Positions 7,801 through 16,817 are shown, counted from the stretch's first letter. The stretch is 32,326 nucleotides of DNA from an uncultured Flavobacteriaceae bacterium (GCA_937936275.1 CALHCJ010000017.1:1-32326), one strand, 5' to 3'. The notes: generated from the letters alone by a model not told the origin. Numbers and translations are program-made.

Positions 7801-7954
7801 AAAGAAAGCTTTCGCATTACGTTTGAACGAAGAAATGTTGAAAGCCGTTGAAAAATGGGCTGCCGACGAATTTCGTAGCACTAATGGTCAAATTGAGTGG
7901 ATGTTGATGAAAAGCTTAAAAGAACACAAGCGAGAACCAAAAAAAAAAGAATGA
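7793..7954 (+). CDS. Arc-like ribbon-helix-helix DNA-binding protein
   Basis: This 53-residue protein matches the Arc/MetJ ribbon-helix-helix fold. A basic N-terminus leads to the strand K-A-F-A-L-R-L-N, which would insert into the major groove. Helix A is E-E-M-L-K-A-V-E-K-W-A-A-D-E-F, the turn is R-S-T-N-G, and helix B is Q-I-E-W-M-L-M-K-S-L-K-E. A lysine-rich tail ends the protein. The turn and helix B align with Arc repressor (R-S-V-N-S-E-I). The ATG at 7793 lies inside the end of the previous gene (8-base overlap); a TTG at 7769 would only add residues with no family counterpart. The likely role is autoregulation of the SPFH operon, but this is inferred from position. No toxin gene of a toxin-antitoxin pair lies next to it. 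Confidence 0.82.
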   Translation: MSKKKAFALRLNEEMLKAVEKWAADEFRSTNGQIEWMLMKSLKEHKREPKKKE

Positions 7955-8022
7955 CTAAGTCAATTTATTTAAGGTTTGGTTACAATTTAAACTTGTAAAT
8001 TAGCAGTAGCTAATTCAAATCG

Positions 8023-10218
8023 ATGCCTAAATTTTTACTGGGTTTTATCTTGTGTATTACGACATTAATGTCGTTTGCTCAAAACACCAAATCATTTACC
8101 GTCAAATACACTACAGAGACCATTATACCAGACGGTGAACTGAATGAACCTATTTGGCAAATAGCTCAAAGTGCTGGGGAATTTCAGCAGTATTTTCCTA
8201 GTGACGCCATTCCTGCAGAATACCAGAGTGATATCAGAATGGTTGTTGATTCAACAACACTCTACATCGGCATGAAAATTACAACCCCTGGTAATGATTA
8301 TGTGATTCCATCTTTGGAACGAGATTTTCGGGCTGGTGGGAATGATAACATCAGTTTACTTTTCGATACTTTTAACGATGGTACTAATGCTTTTTTATTT
8401 GGCATTAACCCCTATGGTGTGCGCAGAGAAGCCCTAATTTCTAGTGGTGGTCAAGACTTAAGAGGGTTCACTACTTCATGGGATGTAAAATGGAAAGGTG
8501 ATGCGAAGCGATACGACGGTTATTATACAGCCGAAATGGCCATACCCTTAACCTCCTTCAAATTTGCAGAAGGAGCAACCAAATGGCGTTTTCAAAGTTA
8601 TCGTTTCGATATGCAAAACAATGAGACTAGTGTTTGGCAGAATATTCCTCAGAATCAATTGGTCTTTAATTTGGCTTTCATGGGAGATATGGTTTTCGAA
8701 AAACCCTTAGGTAAATCTAGAACTCCGTTTACCTTAATTCCTTATATCAACGGATTGTCAGAAAAAGATTTTGAAACTGACAATGGATCAAACATACTGA
8801 AAGTTGGAGGTGATGCCAAAATTTCTATTGGAAATGGAATGAACTTAGACGTTACCTTGAATCCAGATTTTTCCAATGTGGAGGTGGATGATATTTTCAC
8901 CAATCTTACTCGTTTTGAAGTCTCCTTACCAGAACGAAGGCAGTTTTTTGTCGACAACAATGACCTGTTCGGAAGTTTTGGAGGGGGTAGAGATGCTAAT
9001 CCGTTTTTCTCAAGACGAATAGGCATAGCCACCGATAGTGCTGGTGTTTCTGTAGAAAACGATATTATTGGTGGCGTTCGCTTAAGTGGTAAACTTAATG
9101 ACAATTGGCGACTCGGTTTTTTGAACATACAGACCGATTCTGATGTTGAAAGCGAAATTGCTTCTCAGAACAACATGATGATAGCACTGCAAAAAAAAGT
9201 GTTCGCAAGGTCAAATATTAGTGCTTTCTTTATCAATAGACAGTCTTTTGGTGATTACGATTTCTTAGAACGCGAAGATGACTACAATCGAGTAATGGGT
9301 GTAGATTATAATTTAGCTTCGGAAGATAATTCTTGGATCGGAAAGTTCTATACACACAAATCGTTTCAACCTGATGATAACGAGGGTAATCTCTCTTCTG
9401 GCGCTTTTTTAGGTTATAATTCAAAATATTGGAATGTTTTTACTGACTTCGTTTACATCAATGAAGATTTCACCTCTAAACTTGGTTTTGTACCACGAAC
9501 TGATATTATAAAATCTGCTACCTCTCTTTCACGACTTTTTTGGCCAAAAAGTGGTCCAATAAATAACCATGGTTTAGAAGTATTTCCAGTAGTCACTTGG
9601 AGACCTAGTCTAGACTATCAGAAAACTGACCATAGAGTGAATTTGAATTATAATTTTGAAATGAAAAATCTAACCCAGTTTGGATTCTTTTTCACCAATC
9701 AATATATTTTTTTAAGTGACTCTTTTGACCCTACCAGAACCGACGGTGGAGTCGCGTTACCTGGAAATTTAGGATACACCTTCAATACTTTTGGTGCATC
9801 ATACCAATCAAATCAATCAAAGGTGTTGGCTTTTCGAGGAGAAACCTCTTTAGGTAGCTTTTTTAATGGTGATCGTTTCTCGATAGAGGCGCAAACTACA
9901 CTTCGGTTACAACCAAAATTACGGCTTACGCTAAATATGAACTATGATAAAATTACCCTACCAGACCCTTTTCCAAGTGTAGACTTGTGGCTTTTGAGTC
10001 AAAGGGTAAATTATACCATTTCAAAATCGATTTTTTGGTCAACAACCATACAATACAGTAACCAACGTGACAACCTAGGCATCAACTCAAGATTGCAATG
10101 GCGCTTTGCACCACTTTCTGATTTGTTTGTGGTTTATAATGACAACTATTTTGTTGATCAATTTTCACCGAGATATCGCTCCATCAATTTAAAGTTCACA
10201 TATTGGCTGAATATCTAA
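8023..10218 (+). CDS. DUF5916 outer-membrane protein with N-terminal CBM9-like domain (paralogue 1)
   Basis: The 731-residue product has a signal peptide (about residues 1-19, ending S-F-A-Q). An N-terminal CBM9/DOMON-like domain (about 24-215) follows with the typical start I-I-P-D-G-E-L-N-E-P-I-W, D-T-F-N-D-G-T-N, F-G-I-N-P-Y-G-V-R-R-E and W-D-V-K-W. The DUF5916 region has P-D-F-S-N-V-E-V-D and L-P-E-R-R-Q-F-F. The rest consists of alternating hydrophobic strands consistent with an outer-membrane barrel (many W/Y/F-ended strands, final N-L-K-F-T-Y-W-L-N-I). The ligand is unknown; CBM9-like domains bind sugars in other proteins, but these DUF5916 proteins are not characterised. It is followed by a close paralogue of the same length and layout, so the pair arose by tandem duplication. 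TAAACTTG at 7988-7995 resembles a -7 box with one mismatch. Confidence 0.9.
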   Translation: MPKFLLGFILCITTLMSFAQNTKSFTVKYTTETIIPDGELNEPIWQIAQSAGEFQQYFPSDAIPAEYQSDIRMVVDSTTLYIGMKITTPGNDYVIPSLERDFRAGGNDNISLLFDTFNDGTNAFLFGINPYGVRREALISSGGQDLRGFTTSWDVKWKGDAKRYDGYYTAEMAIPLTSFKFAEGATKWRFQSYRFDMQNNETSVWQNIPQNQLVFNLAFMGDMVFEKPLGKSRTPFTLIPYINGLSEKDFETDNGSNILKVGGDAKISIGNGMNLDVTLNPDFSNVEVDDIFTNLTRFEVSLPERRQFFVDNNDLFGSFGGGRDANPFFSRRIGIATDSAGVSVENDIIGGVRLSGKLNDNWRLGFLNIQTDSDVESEIASQNNMMIALQKKVFARSNISAFFINRQSFGDYDFLEREDDYNRVMGVDYNLASEDNSWIGKFYTHKSFQPDDNEGNLSSGAFLGYNSKYWNVFTDFVYINEDFTSKLGFVPRTDIIKSATSLSRLFWPKSGPINNHGLEVFPVVTWRPSLDYQKTDHRVNLNYNFEMKNLTQFGFFFTNQYIFLSDSFDPTRTDGGVALPGNLGYTFNTFGASYQSNQSKVLAFRGETSLGSFFNGDRFSIEAQTTLRLQPKLRLTLNMNYDKITLPDPFPSVDLWLLSQRVNYTISKSIFWSTTIQYSNQRDNLGINSRLQWRFAPLSDLFVVYNDNYFVDQFSPRYRSINLKFTYWLNI

Positions 10219-10311
10219 ATCATACCTAGGCAAGAAGTACCGGTTTTAGCATTTATTTAACGCCTTAAGGTCTTAAATTTACAACACAAGCTAATTCAAA
10301 TACACCAACCC

Positions 10312-12510
10312 ATGACAAGAGCGCTTTGTGCCTTTGTTTTACTTATTGCTGCTTCCAATCTATTTGCACAAAAAGAGAAAAAGTCATTTACGGTAAAATT
10401 TATTTCTGAAAGTATTGTTGCTGACGGGTCTTTAGATGAACCTATTTGGCAAATGGCAGAAAGTGCCGATGAGTTTTGGGAATACTTTCCTTTAGATTCC
10501 ATTCAGGCGAGGAAACAGTCTCAAATTAAGATACTCTATGATGACAAAAACCTTTATATAGGTATCAAGGCCTACTCCAGCGGTGAAAATTATGCAACAC
10601 AATCTTTAAAAAGAGATTTTAGGGGTAGTGGCAGTGATAGCTTCTCGCTGGTTTTCGATACGTTCAATGATGGCACGAATGGTTTTTTATTTGGAATCAA
10701 CCCTTATGGGGTTAGACGAGAAGGTCTTATTGCCAACGGCGGAACCAGCCAAAGTGATTTTAATCTCTCCTGGGATGTTAAATGGAGAGGGGATGCTAAA
10801 ATACACGGCGATTATTTTACCGCTGAAATGACCATTCCGCTTACTTCCTTAAAATTTGAAGAAGGTGCCACCCAATGGCGTTTTAATAGCTATCGCATCG
10901 AGACCCAATCAAACGAACGAAGTACCTGGACCCGAATTCCACAAAATCAACAGATTTACAATTTGGCATTTATGGGTGAAATGATTTTCGAAAAACCCCT
11001 CGGTAAATCACGAACGCCACTAGCCTTAATTCCTTACATCAATGGGTTGTCGCAAAAAAACTTTGAGAATGATGAGAGTCTCAATACCTTCAAATTCGGT
11101 GGTGATTCTAAAATATCCATTGGGAACACCCTTAATTTAGATGTAACCATTAACCCTGATTTTTCACAAGTTGAAGTTGACGATCAGGTAACAAACTTGA
11201 CCCGATTTGAGGTGAATTTACCCGAAAAACGTCAATTTTTTATTGACAATAATGATCTTTTCGCAAGTTTTGGAAACGGTTTTGACTTTAGTCCGTTTTT
11301 CTCAAGACGCATTGGCATTGCTCAAGACAGTGCTGGAAATCGTATTGAAAACCGTATTCTAGGTGGTGTACGTCTAAGCGGTAAAATGACGAAAGATCTT
11401 CGAGTGGGGTTCTTGAATATTCAAACAGCCGAAGATCTCGTAAACGAAATACCTTCAAACAACAACACAATGCTGGCATTGCAGCAGCGTGTTTTCTCAA
11501 GGTCGAACATCGGTGTCTTCTTCATCAACAAGCAATCTTTTAAAGATTATGATTTTGTCGAACGCGAAGATGAATACAATCGTGTTTTGGGTATTGACTA
11601 TAATCTCGCCTCAAAGAATAATACATGGAACGGGTCGTTCATAACACACAAATCGTTTCAACCTGACGATAACCGGGGAAACTTTGCTACAAGTGCACTT
11701 ATTCGGTACAACACAAGAAAATTCAATGTATTTGCAAAAGGTAGTTTTATAGATGAAGATTTTCGTTCTGACTTGGGCTTTATTCGCAGGACCGACCTTT
11801 TTAAAACACTGATTAGTGCTGAACGGGTTTTTTGGCCCAAAAAGGGAATTGTTCAGAATCATTCTTTTCAATATTTCACAAATATACGTTGGAGCCCTAG
11901 TAGAAATTTCCAAAATACCGATTATGATCTTCGATCTAGGTATGAAGTTAATTTCAATAATCAATCACAAGCAAGAATCGAGTACACCAATAGTTTTACC
12001 TTTTTATTCGACTCTTTCGACCCAACCCGTACAGAGGGTGCAATAGAGCTTCCTGCCGATCAGAATTATTATTATAATAGTGTTGAGGCAGGCTATCAAT
12101 CTGATCAGAGAAAACTTTTTTCCTTTGATGTACAGTCAAGTATAGGCCGGTTTTTTAATGGAAATCGATTCTCGGTAGAAGGTGGGCTGACGATGCGCTT
12201 TCAGCCAAAAGCGTTCATTTCGTTACTTTTCAACTATGATCAAATTCACCTACCTGACCCCTACCCAAGTGCGGATATCTGGTTAATCAGTCCAAAAATT
12301 GATATCACTTTTAGCAAGTCTATTTTTTGGTCAACATTGATTCAATATAGTAATCAAAGAGATAATTTGGGTTTTAATTCTAGGCTTCAATGGCGTTTTG
12401 CTCCGCTATCAGATCTATTTATTGTATACAACGACAACTACTTCGTAAACAGGTTTCAACCAAAGAACAGGTCAATAAATTTAAAATTGACGTATTGGTT
12501 AAATATTTAA
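10312..12510 (+). CDS. DUF5916 outer-membrane protein with N-terminal CBM9-like domain (paralogue 2)
   Basis: The 732-residue product is collinear with the preceding gene over its whole length. It has a signal peptide to about residue 20 (L-F-A-Q), then the CBM9-like start V-A-D-G-S-L-D-E-P-I-W. D-T-F-N-D-G-T-N-G-F-L-F-G and N-P-Y-G-V-R-R-E are shared almost unchanged, as are P-D-F-S-Q-V-E-V-D, L-P-E-K-R-Q-F-F-I-D-N-N-D-L-F and the barrel end N-L-K-L-T-Y-W-L-N-I. The strongest conservation is in the first half and in the last 60 residues; middle strands are more diverged, which may reflect different ligands or surface loops. It lies 93 bases after paralogue 1. No terminator is seen between them, and 13 bases to the HAD gene suggest read-through into that gene. 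Confidence 0.9.
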   Translation: MTRALCAFVLLIAASNLFAQKEKKSFTVKFISESIVADGSLDEPIWQMAESADEFWEYFPLDSIQARKQSQIKILYDDKNLYIGIKAYSSGENYATQSLKRDFRGSGSDSFSLVFDTFNDGTNGFLFGINPYGVRREGLIANGGTSQSDFNLSWDVKWRGDAKIHGDYFTAEMTIPLTSLKFEEGATQWRFNSYRIETQSNERSTWTRIPQNQQIYNLAFMGEMIFEKPLGKSRTPLALIPYINGLSQKNFENDESLNTFKFGGDSKISIGNTLNLDVTINPDFSQVEVDDQVTNLTRFEVNLPEKRQFFIDNNDLFASFGNGFDFSPFFSRRIGIAQDSAGNRIENRILGGVRLSGKMTKDLRVGFLNIQTAEDLVNEIPSNNNTMLALQQRVFSRSNIGVFFINKQSFKDYDFVEREDEYNRVLGIDYNLASKNNTWNGSFITHKSFQPDDNRGNFATSALIRYNTRKFNVFAKGSFIDEDFRSDLGFIRRTDLFKTLISAERVFWPKKGIVQNHSFQYFTNIRWSPSRNFQNTDYDLRSRYEVNFNNQSQARIEYTNSFTFLFDSFDPTRTEGAIELPADQNYYYNSVEAGYQSDQRKLFSFDVQSSIGRFFNGNRFSVEGGLTMRFQPKAFISLLFNYDQIHLPDPYPSADIWLISPKIDITFSKSIFWSTLIQYSNQRDNLGFNSRLQWRFAPLSDLFIVYNDNYFVNRFQPKNRSINLKLTYWLNI

Positions 12511-12523
12511 TAGATAGGCTAAG

Positions 12524-13321
12524 ATGAACTATAAAATACTTTGTTCGGATTTAGACGGCACTTTGCTCTCTACTAAGAGTGACGTATCTGAATTTACAAT
12601 TTCTGAAATTGCCCGTATCAAGGGCTTTACTAGAGTAATACTTGTATCTGCTCGTATGCCACAGTCAATGACCTATTTACAGGATAGGTTAAGTATTTCG
12701 CATGAACCCATCGTTTGTTATAATGGAGCCTTGGTGCAATACGGAAACAAACAAATTTTTTCAGAAACAATCCATTTTGAGGCTGTTGAACAACTGTACG
12801 AAATCGCAGAAAAACATCAAATCAAGTTAGGCTTATATCATGACAAAGAATGGTATGTAGAAGAAACCTCAGAACGTGTAGAAAAAGAAATCAATTATAC
12901 ACAGACTCAACCACAATTTAGAAGCACCACTAAGACCCTCGAAGATTGGAAAAATCGAAATATTAGCGCCCACAAAATAATGTTGATGGGTACCAAAAAT
13001 TCTGCGGATACTATATTTTCTAAATTAATAGATCGATTGAATGAACATATGAACATCTACCGTTCTAATGATACCTTAATCGAACTCGCCCCAAAAAGTG
13101 TTTCAAAACTATCGGCCATCCAGTTATTACTTGGCTCGGATGAAAGCCTTAAAGATGTCATAGCCTTTGGAGACAATTACAATGATATGGAAATGCTTAA
13201 ACATGCCGGATGCGGTGTTGCTGTCGAAAACGCTCGTGATGAACTAAAAGCAATAGCGAATCACATCACTTTAAAAAATACAGAACATGGGGTTGCCCAC
13301 TTCATCAAGCGACATTTATAA
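12524..13321 (+). CDS. Cof-type HAD-superfamily phosphatase
   Basis: The 265-residue product has the four HAD motifs of the Cof/YidA subgroup (subfamily IIB). Motif I is S-D-L-D-G-T-L-L with nucleophile D9 and acid/base D11; motif II is V-S-A-R at S42; motif III is a lysine in S-V-S-K-L-S-A-I near residue 194; motif IV is F-G-D-N-Y-N-D-M-E-M-L near residue 216. The large cap domain lies between motifs II and III. Members dephosphorylate sugar phosphates, flavin mononucleotide, pyridoxal phosphate and similar small molecules, and substrates cannot be predicted from sequence alone. The ATG follows the DUF5916 stop by 13 bases, and the DUF819 gene begins 34 bases after it, so it may be transcribed with either neighbour. 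Confidence 0.92.
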   Translation: MNYKILCSDLDGTLLSTKSDVSEFTISEIARIKGFTRVILVSARMPQSMTYLQDRLSISHEPIVCYNGALVQYGNKQIFSETIHFEAVEQLYEIAEKHQIKLGLYHDKEWYVEETSERVEKEINYTQTQPQFRSTTKTLEDWKNRNISAHKIMLMGTKNSADTIFSKLIDRLNEHMNIYRSNDTLIELAPKSVSKLSAIQLLLGSDESLKDVIAFGDNYNDMEMLKHAGCGVAVENARDELKAIANHITLKNTEHGVAHFIKRHL

Positions 13322-13355
13322 ATGTTTATATTTGGCTGAAACAATCTACTTCTAA

Positions 13356-14672
13356 ATGACCGAGAAACTTTTGCCCGAACCCTATATTACTGATGACACG
13401 GTAGTCTTCGGATTGTTAGCCCTAAGTTTAGGATTTGTCTTTTATACTTCTTCCATTAAAACAGGCTTTTGGAAGAAGTTTTATTCCATTGTTCCCGCCG
13501 TACTTATGTGCTATCTGTTACCTAGTCTTTTAGCATCTTTCGGAATAATAGCAGAAGAATGGCATGCTATAGATGAGTTGGGTAAAGCTACTGAACATAG
13601 CTCAAAATTATATTACATGGCAAGTCGATATTTACTTCCAGCTGCTTTGGTATTAATGACGTTAAGTATTGATCTCAAAGCAATCTCTAATTTGGGTTCA
13701 AAAGCCTTGGCTATGTTTTTCACAGGTACTGCTGGCATTATTATTGGTGGACCTTTGGCTATTTTAATTGTTTCGATATTTTCTCCGGAAACCGTCGGAG
13801 GTAATGATTTTGATGCAATTTGGAGAGGCTTATCAACAATTGCCGGGAGTTGGATAGGTGGTGGTGCTAACCAAGCGGCAATGCTTGAGATATTTCAGTA
13901 TAACGGAGACGAATATGGTAAAATGGTGTTAGTCGATATTGTAGTGGCCAATGTATGGATGGCCATTATACTATTTGGCGCAGGCAAAACGAAAAGGATA
14001 GATGCTTGGTTGAAAGCAGATACTTCAGCAATTGAAAAATTAAAAATAAAGGTAACGGCGTTTACAGAACGAATTACACGGGTGCCAACAGTAAAAGACT
14101 ATATGATTATGCTTGGTCTTGCGTTTACGTCGGTCGGAGTAGCTCACTTTTTTGGAAGTAGAATTAGTATTTTCTTAAAACAGAACATAGATGCGGTTGC
14201 GGACAAGAGTAACTTTCTTTCTTTCTTAGGGTCAGGTTTCTTCTGGATGGTAGTTTTGGCAACAACTTTAGGCGTATTATTTTCATTCACAAAAGCTAAA
14301 AACTATGAAGGTGCAGGTGCAAGTAAACTGGGTGGAATGTTCATTTACATTTTGGTTGCCACTATTGGTATTAAAATGGATTTGACTCGAGCTTTGGAAA
14401 ATCCAGGACTGATTTTAATAGGTTTTATTTGGATTTCAATTCATGCTGGTCTACTCATCTTTGTGGCTAAACTAATTAAAGCTCCATACTTCTTTTTAGC
14501 TGTAGGCAGCCAAGCGAATGTAGGGGGCGCCGCTTCTGCACCAGTGGTTGCAGCAGAATTTCACCCTTCCCTTACCTCGGTTGGTGTTCTACTTGCAGTA
14601 TTTGGTTATGTAGTTGGAACGGGGGGAGCACTATTCTGTGCTTATTTGATGGAAGTAGCTTCAAATCTATAA
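13356..14672 (+). CDS. DUF819 family integral membrane protein
   Basis: The 438-residue product is highly hydrophobic with about ten to eleven predicted membrane segments, arranged as two similar halves around a charged loop near residues 205-245. Glycine-rich motifs typical of DUF819 (YjcL-like) are present: S-W-I-G-G-G-A-N-Q-A-A-M in the first half and G-S-Q-A-N-V-G-G-A-A-S-A-P in the second. The inverted-repeat-like layout with a re-entrant glycine motif in each half resembles ion-coupled transporters of the bile-acid/arsenite transporter class, but no substrate has been established for the family as far as I know. It starts 34 bases after the HAD phosphatase gene. The next gene has its own upstream gap of 67 bases. 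Confidence 0.88.
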   Translation: MTEKLLPEPYITDDTVVFGLLALSLGFVFYTSSIKTGFWKKFYSIVPAVLMCYLLPSLLASFGIIAEEWHAIDELGKATEHSSKLYYMASRYLLPAALVLMTLSIDLKAISNLGSKALAMFFTGTAGIIIGGPLAILIVSIFSPETVGGNDFDAIWRGLSTIAGSWIGGGANQAAMLEIFQYNGDEYGKMVLVDIVVANVWMAIILFGAGKTKRIDAWLKADTSAIEKLKIKVTAFTERITRVPTVKDYMIMLGLAFTSVGVAHFFGSRISIFLKQNIDAVADKSNFLSFLGSGFFWMVVLATTLGVLFSFTKAKNYEGAGASKLGGMFIYILVATIGIKMDLTRALENPGLILIGFIWISIHAGLLIFVAKLIKAPYFFLAVGSQANVGGAASAPVVAAEFHPSLTSVGVLLAVFGYVVGTGGALFCAYLMEVASNL

Positions 14673-14739
14673 GCGACACGTTTGGACCTGCTTTACTTTT
14701 CAAAAATTTTGTTGATCTTTGCCCCACTAAAATACTAAC

Positions 14740-15444
14740 ATGAAAAAGGCCATCTACGCTTTAACCACTCTTCTACTTGTTTCCGCTTGTGGAGACGGAA
14801 CAACGGAAAACACGATGACCGTTTCTGGAACTGTTAAAGGTTTAAAAAAAGGAACGTTATACTTGCAACATATTCCTGATTCGACACTAGTAGTAGTTGA
14901 TTCTTTAGAAATAAATGGAAATGGAGATTTTAACTTTCAAACTGAATTAGACAGTCCTGAAATATTTTATCTCTACCTCAGCAAAGAAGATAATAATGAC
15001 CTCAATGATCGAATCAAATTCTTTGGTGAACCCGGTAATATTATAATACATACAGCATGGAATTCTTTTGATACTGAGGCAAAAATATCAGGTTCTAAAT
15101 CACATGAAAAGTTAAACGAATTTCTCTCACAAATGTCACGTATGAATAAGCGGAATCTCGAAATTTTACAATCAGGTGTGAATAGTGAAATTCCTTTAGA
15201 TTCTCTGCAAATAGATTCCATTAATAGAGCTAGTGATAGAAATACTAAGCGTGGTTATTTGTACGCCATCAACTTTGCAATAAATAATAAAGATTCTTAC
15301 GTTGCTCCGTACATTGCAATCAGTGAAATTGCCAATGCCAACCCTATCTATTTAGATTCAATTAACAATGCTCTTACTCCAGATGTAGCTAAATCGAAAT
15401 ATGGAAAAAAACTAAAAGAACATCTTGCGAATCTGAAAAAGTAA
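14740..15444 (+). CDS. DUF4369 domain lipoprotein
   Basis: The 234-residue product has a lipoprotein signal peptide with lipobox L-V-S-A-C at residues 13-17, followed by G-D-G. The mature N-terminal domain (about 26-125) has the DUF4369 pattern: V-S-G-T-V-K-G-L-K-K-G-T-L-Y-L-Q, then D-S-L-E-I-N-G-N-G-D-F and G-E-P-G-N-I-I-I-H. DUF4369 often precedes a thioredoxin-like domain in Bacteroidota; here the protein ends after a helical C-terminal part (about 125-234) and no C-x-x-C is present, so it is the stand-alone form. It would be anchored in the periplasmic leaflet of a membrane. GATCTTTG at 14714-14721 is one base off the -7 consensus and 19 bases before the start. A terminator follows directly. 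Confidence 0.85.
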   Translation: MKKAIYALTTLLLVSACGDGTTENTMTVSGTVKGLKKGTLYLQHIPDSTLVVVDSLEINGNGDFNFQTELDSPEIFYLYLSKEDNNDLNDRIKFFGEPGNIIIHTAWNSFDTEAKISGSKSHEKLNEFLSQMSRMNKRNLEILQSGVNSEIPLDSLQIDSINRASDRNTKRGYLYAINFAINNKDSYVAPYIAISEIANANPIYLDSINNALTPDVAKSKYGKKLKEHLANLKK

Positions 15445-15448
15445 GCAT

Positions 15449-15477
15449 AAAAAAACCTGCATAATGCAGGCTTTTTT
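15449..15477. terminator. Intrinsic terminator between convergent genes
   Basis: Stem CCTGCA at 15456-15461 pairs with TGCAGG at 15465-15470, with a 3-base loop. It is flanked by an A-run on the left and TTTTTT at 15472-15477. It serves the lipoprotein gene and probably the convergent minus-strand operon. Confidence 0.85.
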
Positions 15478-15496
15478 ATCTATAAACCTATATAGG

Positions 15497-15766
15497 TTAA
15501 CTAAGCTTGTTCAATTTTTCAATCAACGCAGCACCCTTTTTTTCTAGCTCTTCACGAACACCCTTCAAATGTTTCGATCGGTTGTCTACATCTCTTTGAT
15601 TTACTTTAGCAATTAAATCATCAAATGTTTCTATTGCGCTGTCAATAATCTTCGCTCCTTCCTTAGAATCTGGTTTGTTATTAGCTGCATCTACAATGTA
15701 TACCGCCTCTATAATATCACCTAATACGTAATTAATATCTTTTTTTAAATCTCTAATATTTGCCAT
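15497..15766 (-). CDS. Small conserved helical protein of unknown function
   Basis: The 89-residue product is soluble, charged and almost wholly helical: D-L-K-K-D-I-N-Y-V-L-G-D-I-I-E-A-V, then A-K-I-I-D-S-A-I-E-T-F-D-D-L-I-A-K-V-N, and a final K-K-G-A-A-L-I-E-K-L-N-K-L helix. I recall similar short proteins in Flavobacteriaceae but no assigned function. The helix pattern suggests a small bundle. It lies 62 bases downstream of manA on the same strand, with its own perfect -7 box in that gap, so it may be transcribed both from the manA operon and independently. It ends close to the terminator shared with the lipoprotein gene. Confidence 0.75.
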   Translation of the reverse strand: MANIRDLKKDINYVLGDIIEAVYIVDAANNKPDSKEGAKIIDSAIETFDDLIAKVNQRDVDNRSKHLKGVREELEKKGAALIEKLNKLS

Positions 15767-15782
15767 TGGTACTTATTTTTTA

Positions 15783-15790
15783 CAAAAATA
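15783..15790 (-). promoter_or_regulatory. Probable -7 box of the small helical protein gene
   Basis: On the minus strand this reads TATTTTTG, an exact TAnnTTTG match, 16 bases upstream of the ATG at 15766. No clear TTTG -33 element is seen (only TTTA near the right distance). Confidence 0.4.
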
Positions 15791-15828
15791 GTCTTTTTCA
15801 CTTCGCTCATTAAAAGAAGTTCGAAAAA

Positions 15829-16791
15829 TCAAATGGTTACTTCTAAAATTTTAGCCTTCTGAGTCTTCAATATAATGTTGTTACTAAGCGCAGGAATCAG
15901 AACGGTTTCTCCTTTTCGAATATGAGTCGAGCCGAAATCATTTTGAATTTCTAAAGAACCTCCAACACACATATAAATGGTAAACGAATCTCTTTGCGTA
16001 ACATCTTGTTCTAAATCTTTAGTCAGGTATATAAAGTTAGTGTTGAAGTAGGGACAAGCAACCATAGGGTTGATTTTATTACTTCCGTTATGGTAAGCTA
16101 CTTTAAAATCTTCCTTTTTATGATAATCTATAGCATCTAACGCTAGCTCTGTATGCAGTTCTCTAAGATTACCATTTTTGTCTTTACGATTAAAATCAAA
16201 AACACGGTAGGTTACGTCTGAAGTTTGTTGAATTTCAGCTAATAAAACCCCTGCTCCGATAGCGTGAATCTTTCCGGTATTGATAAAGAAAGTATCACCT
16301 TCTCTTACCGATTCGTAGTTTAACAATTCTAATAGACTATCATTTTCTAGGCTAGTAGCGTATTCATCTTTGCTCACATCTTTATTGAAGCCTACTATAA
16401 GATTTGAATCTTTATCAGCATCCATGACGTACCACATCTCCGTTTTACCAAAGGAATCATGTCTTTCTTTTGCTAACGCATCATTAGGATGTAGCTGAAT
16501 AGAAAGGTCTTGTTTTGCGTCAATAAACTTAATCAAAATAGGAAAATCAGTGCCAAATCGTTCTACTACGCTTTTACCTAAAATAAATTCAGGGTTTTCA
16601 TTAATTAATTCTTGTAAAGACTTTCCAGATAGTGACCCCTCAGAAACGATGGAAACATCCCCTTTTACCGTAGAAAGCTCCCAACTCTCTCCAGTAATCT
16701 CGCTCTCAATTGCTTTTCCTAAAACATCTTTGAGTTTTGTTCCGCCCCAGAGGCGTTCTTTTAAAATGGGATGAAATTTAAGTGGATACAT
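15829..16791 (-). CDS. manA: Mannose-6-phosphate isomerase, class I
   Basis: The 320-residue product interconverts mannose 6-phosphate and fructose 6-phosphate, feeding GDP-mannose and surface glycan synthesis or mannose catabolism. The cupin zinc site is visible: Q99 and H101 in S-I-Q-L-H-P-N-D, E118 in K-T-E-M-W-Y, and the later histidine in T-G-K-I-H-A-I-G-A-G near residue 176. E-I-Q-Q-T-S-D-V-T-Y-R-V-F-D-F carries the conserved catalytic arginine. The N-terminal F-H-P-I-L-K-E-R-L-W-G-G is typical of the short (about 320 residue) bacterial form also found in Bacillus. It starts 26 bases after queD and belongs to the idi-queD-manA operon. Confidence 0.95.
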   Translation of the reverse strand: MYPLKFHPILKERLWGGTKLKDVLGKAIESEITGESWELSTVKGDVSIVSEGSLSGKSLQELINENPEFILGKSVVERFGTDFPILIKFIDAKQDLSIQLHPNDALAKERHDSFGKTEMWYVMDADKDSNLIVGFNKDVSKDEYATSLENDSLLELLNYESVREGDTFFINTGKIHAIGAGVLLAEIQQTSDVTYRVFDFNRKDKNGNLRELHTELALDAIDYHKKEDFKVAYHNGSNKINPMVACPYFNTNFIYLTKDLEQDVTQRDSFTIYMCVGGSLEIQNDFGSTHIRKGETVLIPALSNNIILKTQKAKILEVTI

Positions 16792-16817
16792 ATAATGCGT
16801 ATTTTTATAATAAAAGA

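Noticed and set aside
7793-7954. Antitoxin of a toxin-antitoxin pair
   Set aside because: The ribbon-helix-helix fold fits, but no toxin gene lies on either side; the neighbours are an SPFH operon and a DUF5916 gene.
8742-9128. Antisense open frame of 128 residues within the first DUF5916 gene
   Set aside because: It is a shadow of a well-supported gene and has no recognisable motif or signal.
11611-11964. Antisense open frame of 117 residues within the second DUF5916 gene
   Set aside because: It is a shadow of a well-supported coding region; the sequence lacks domain features.
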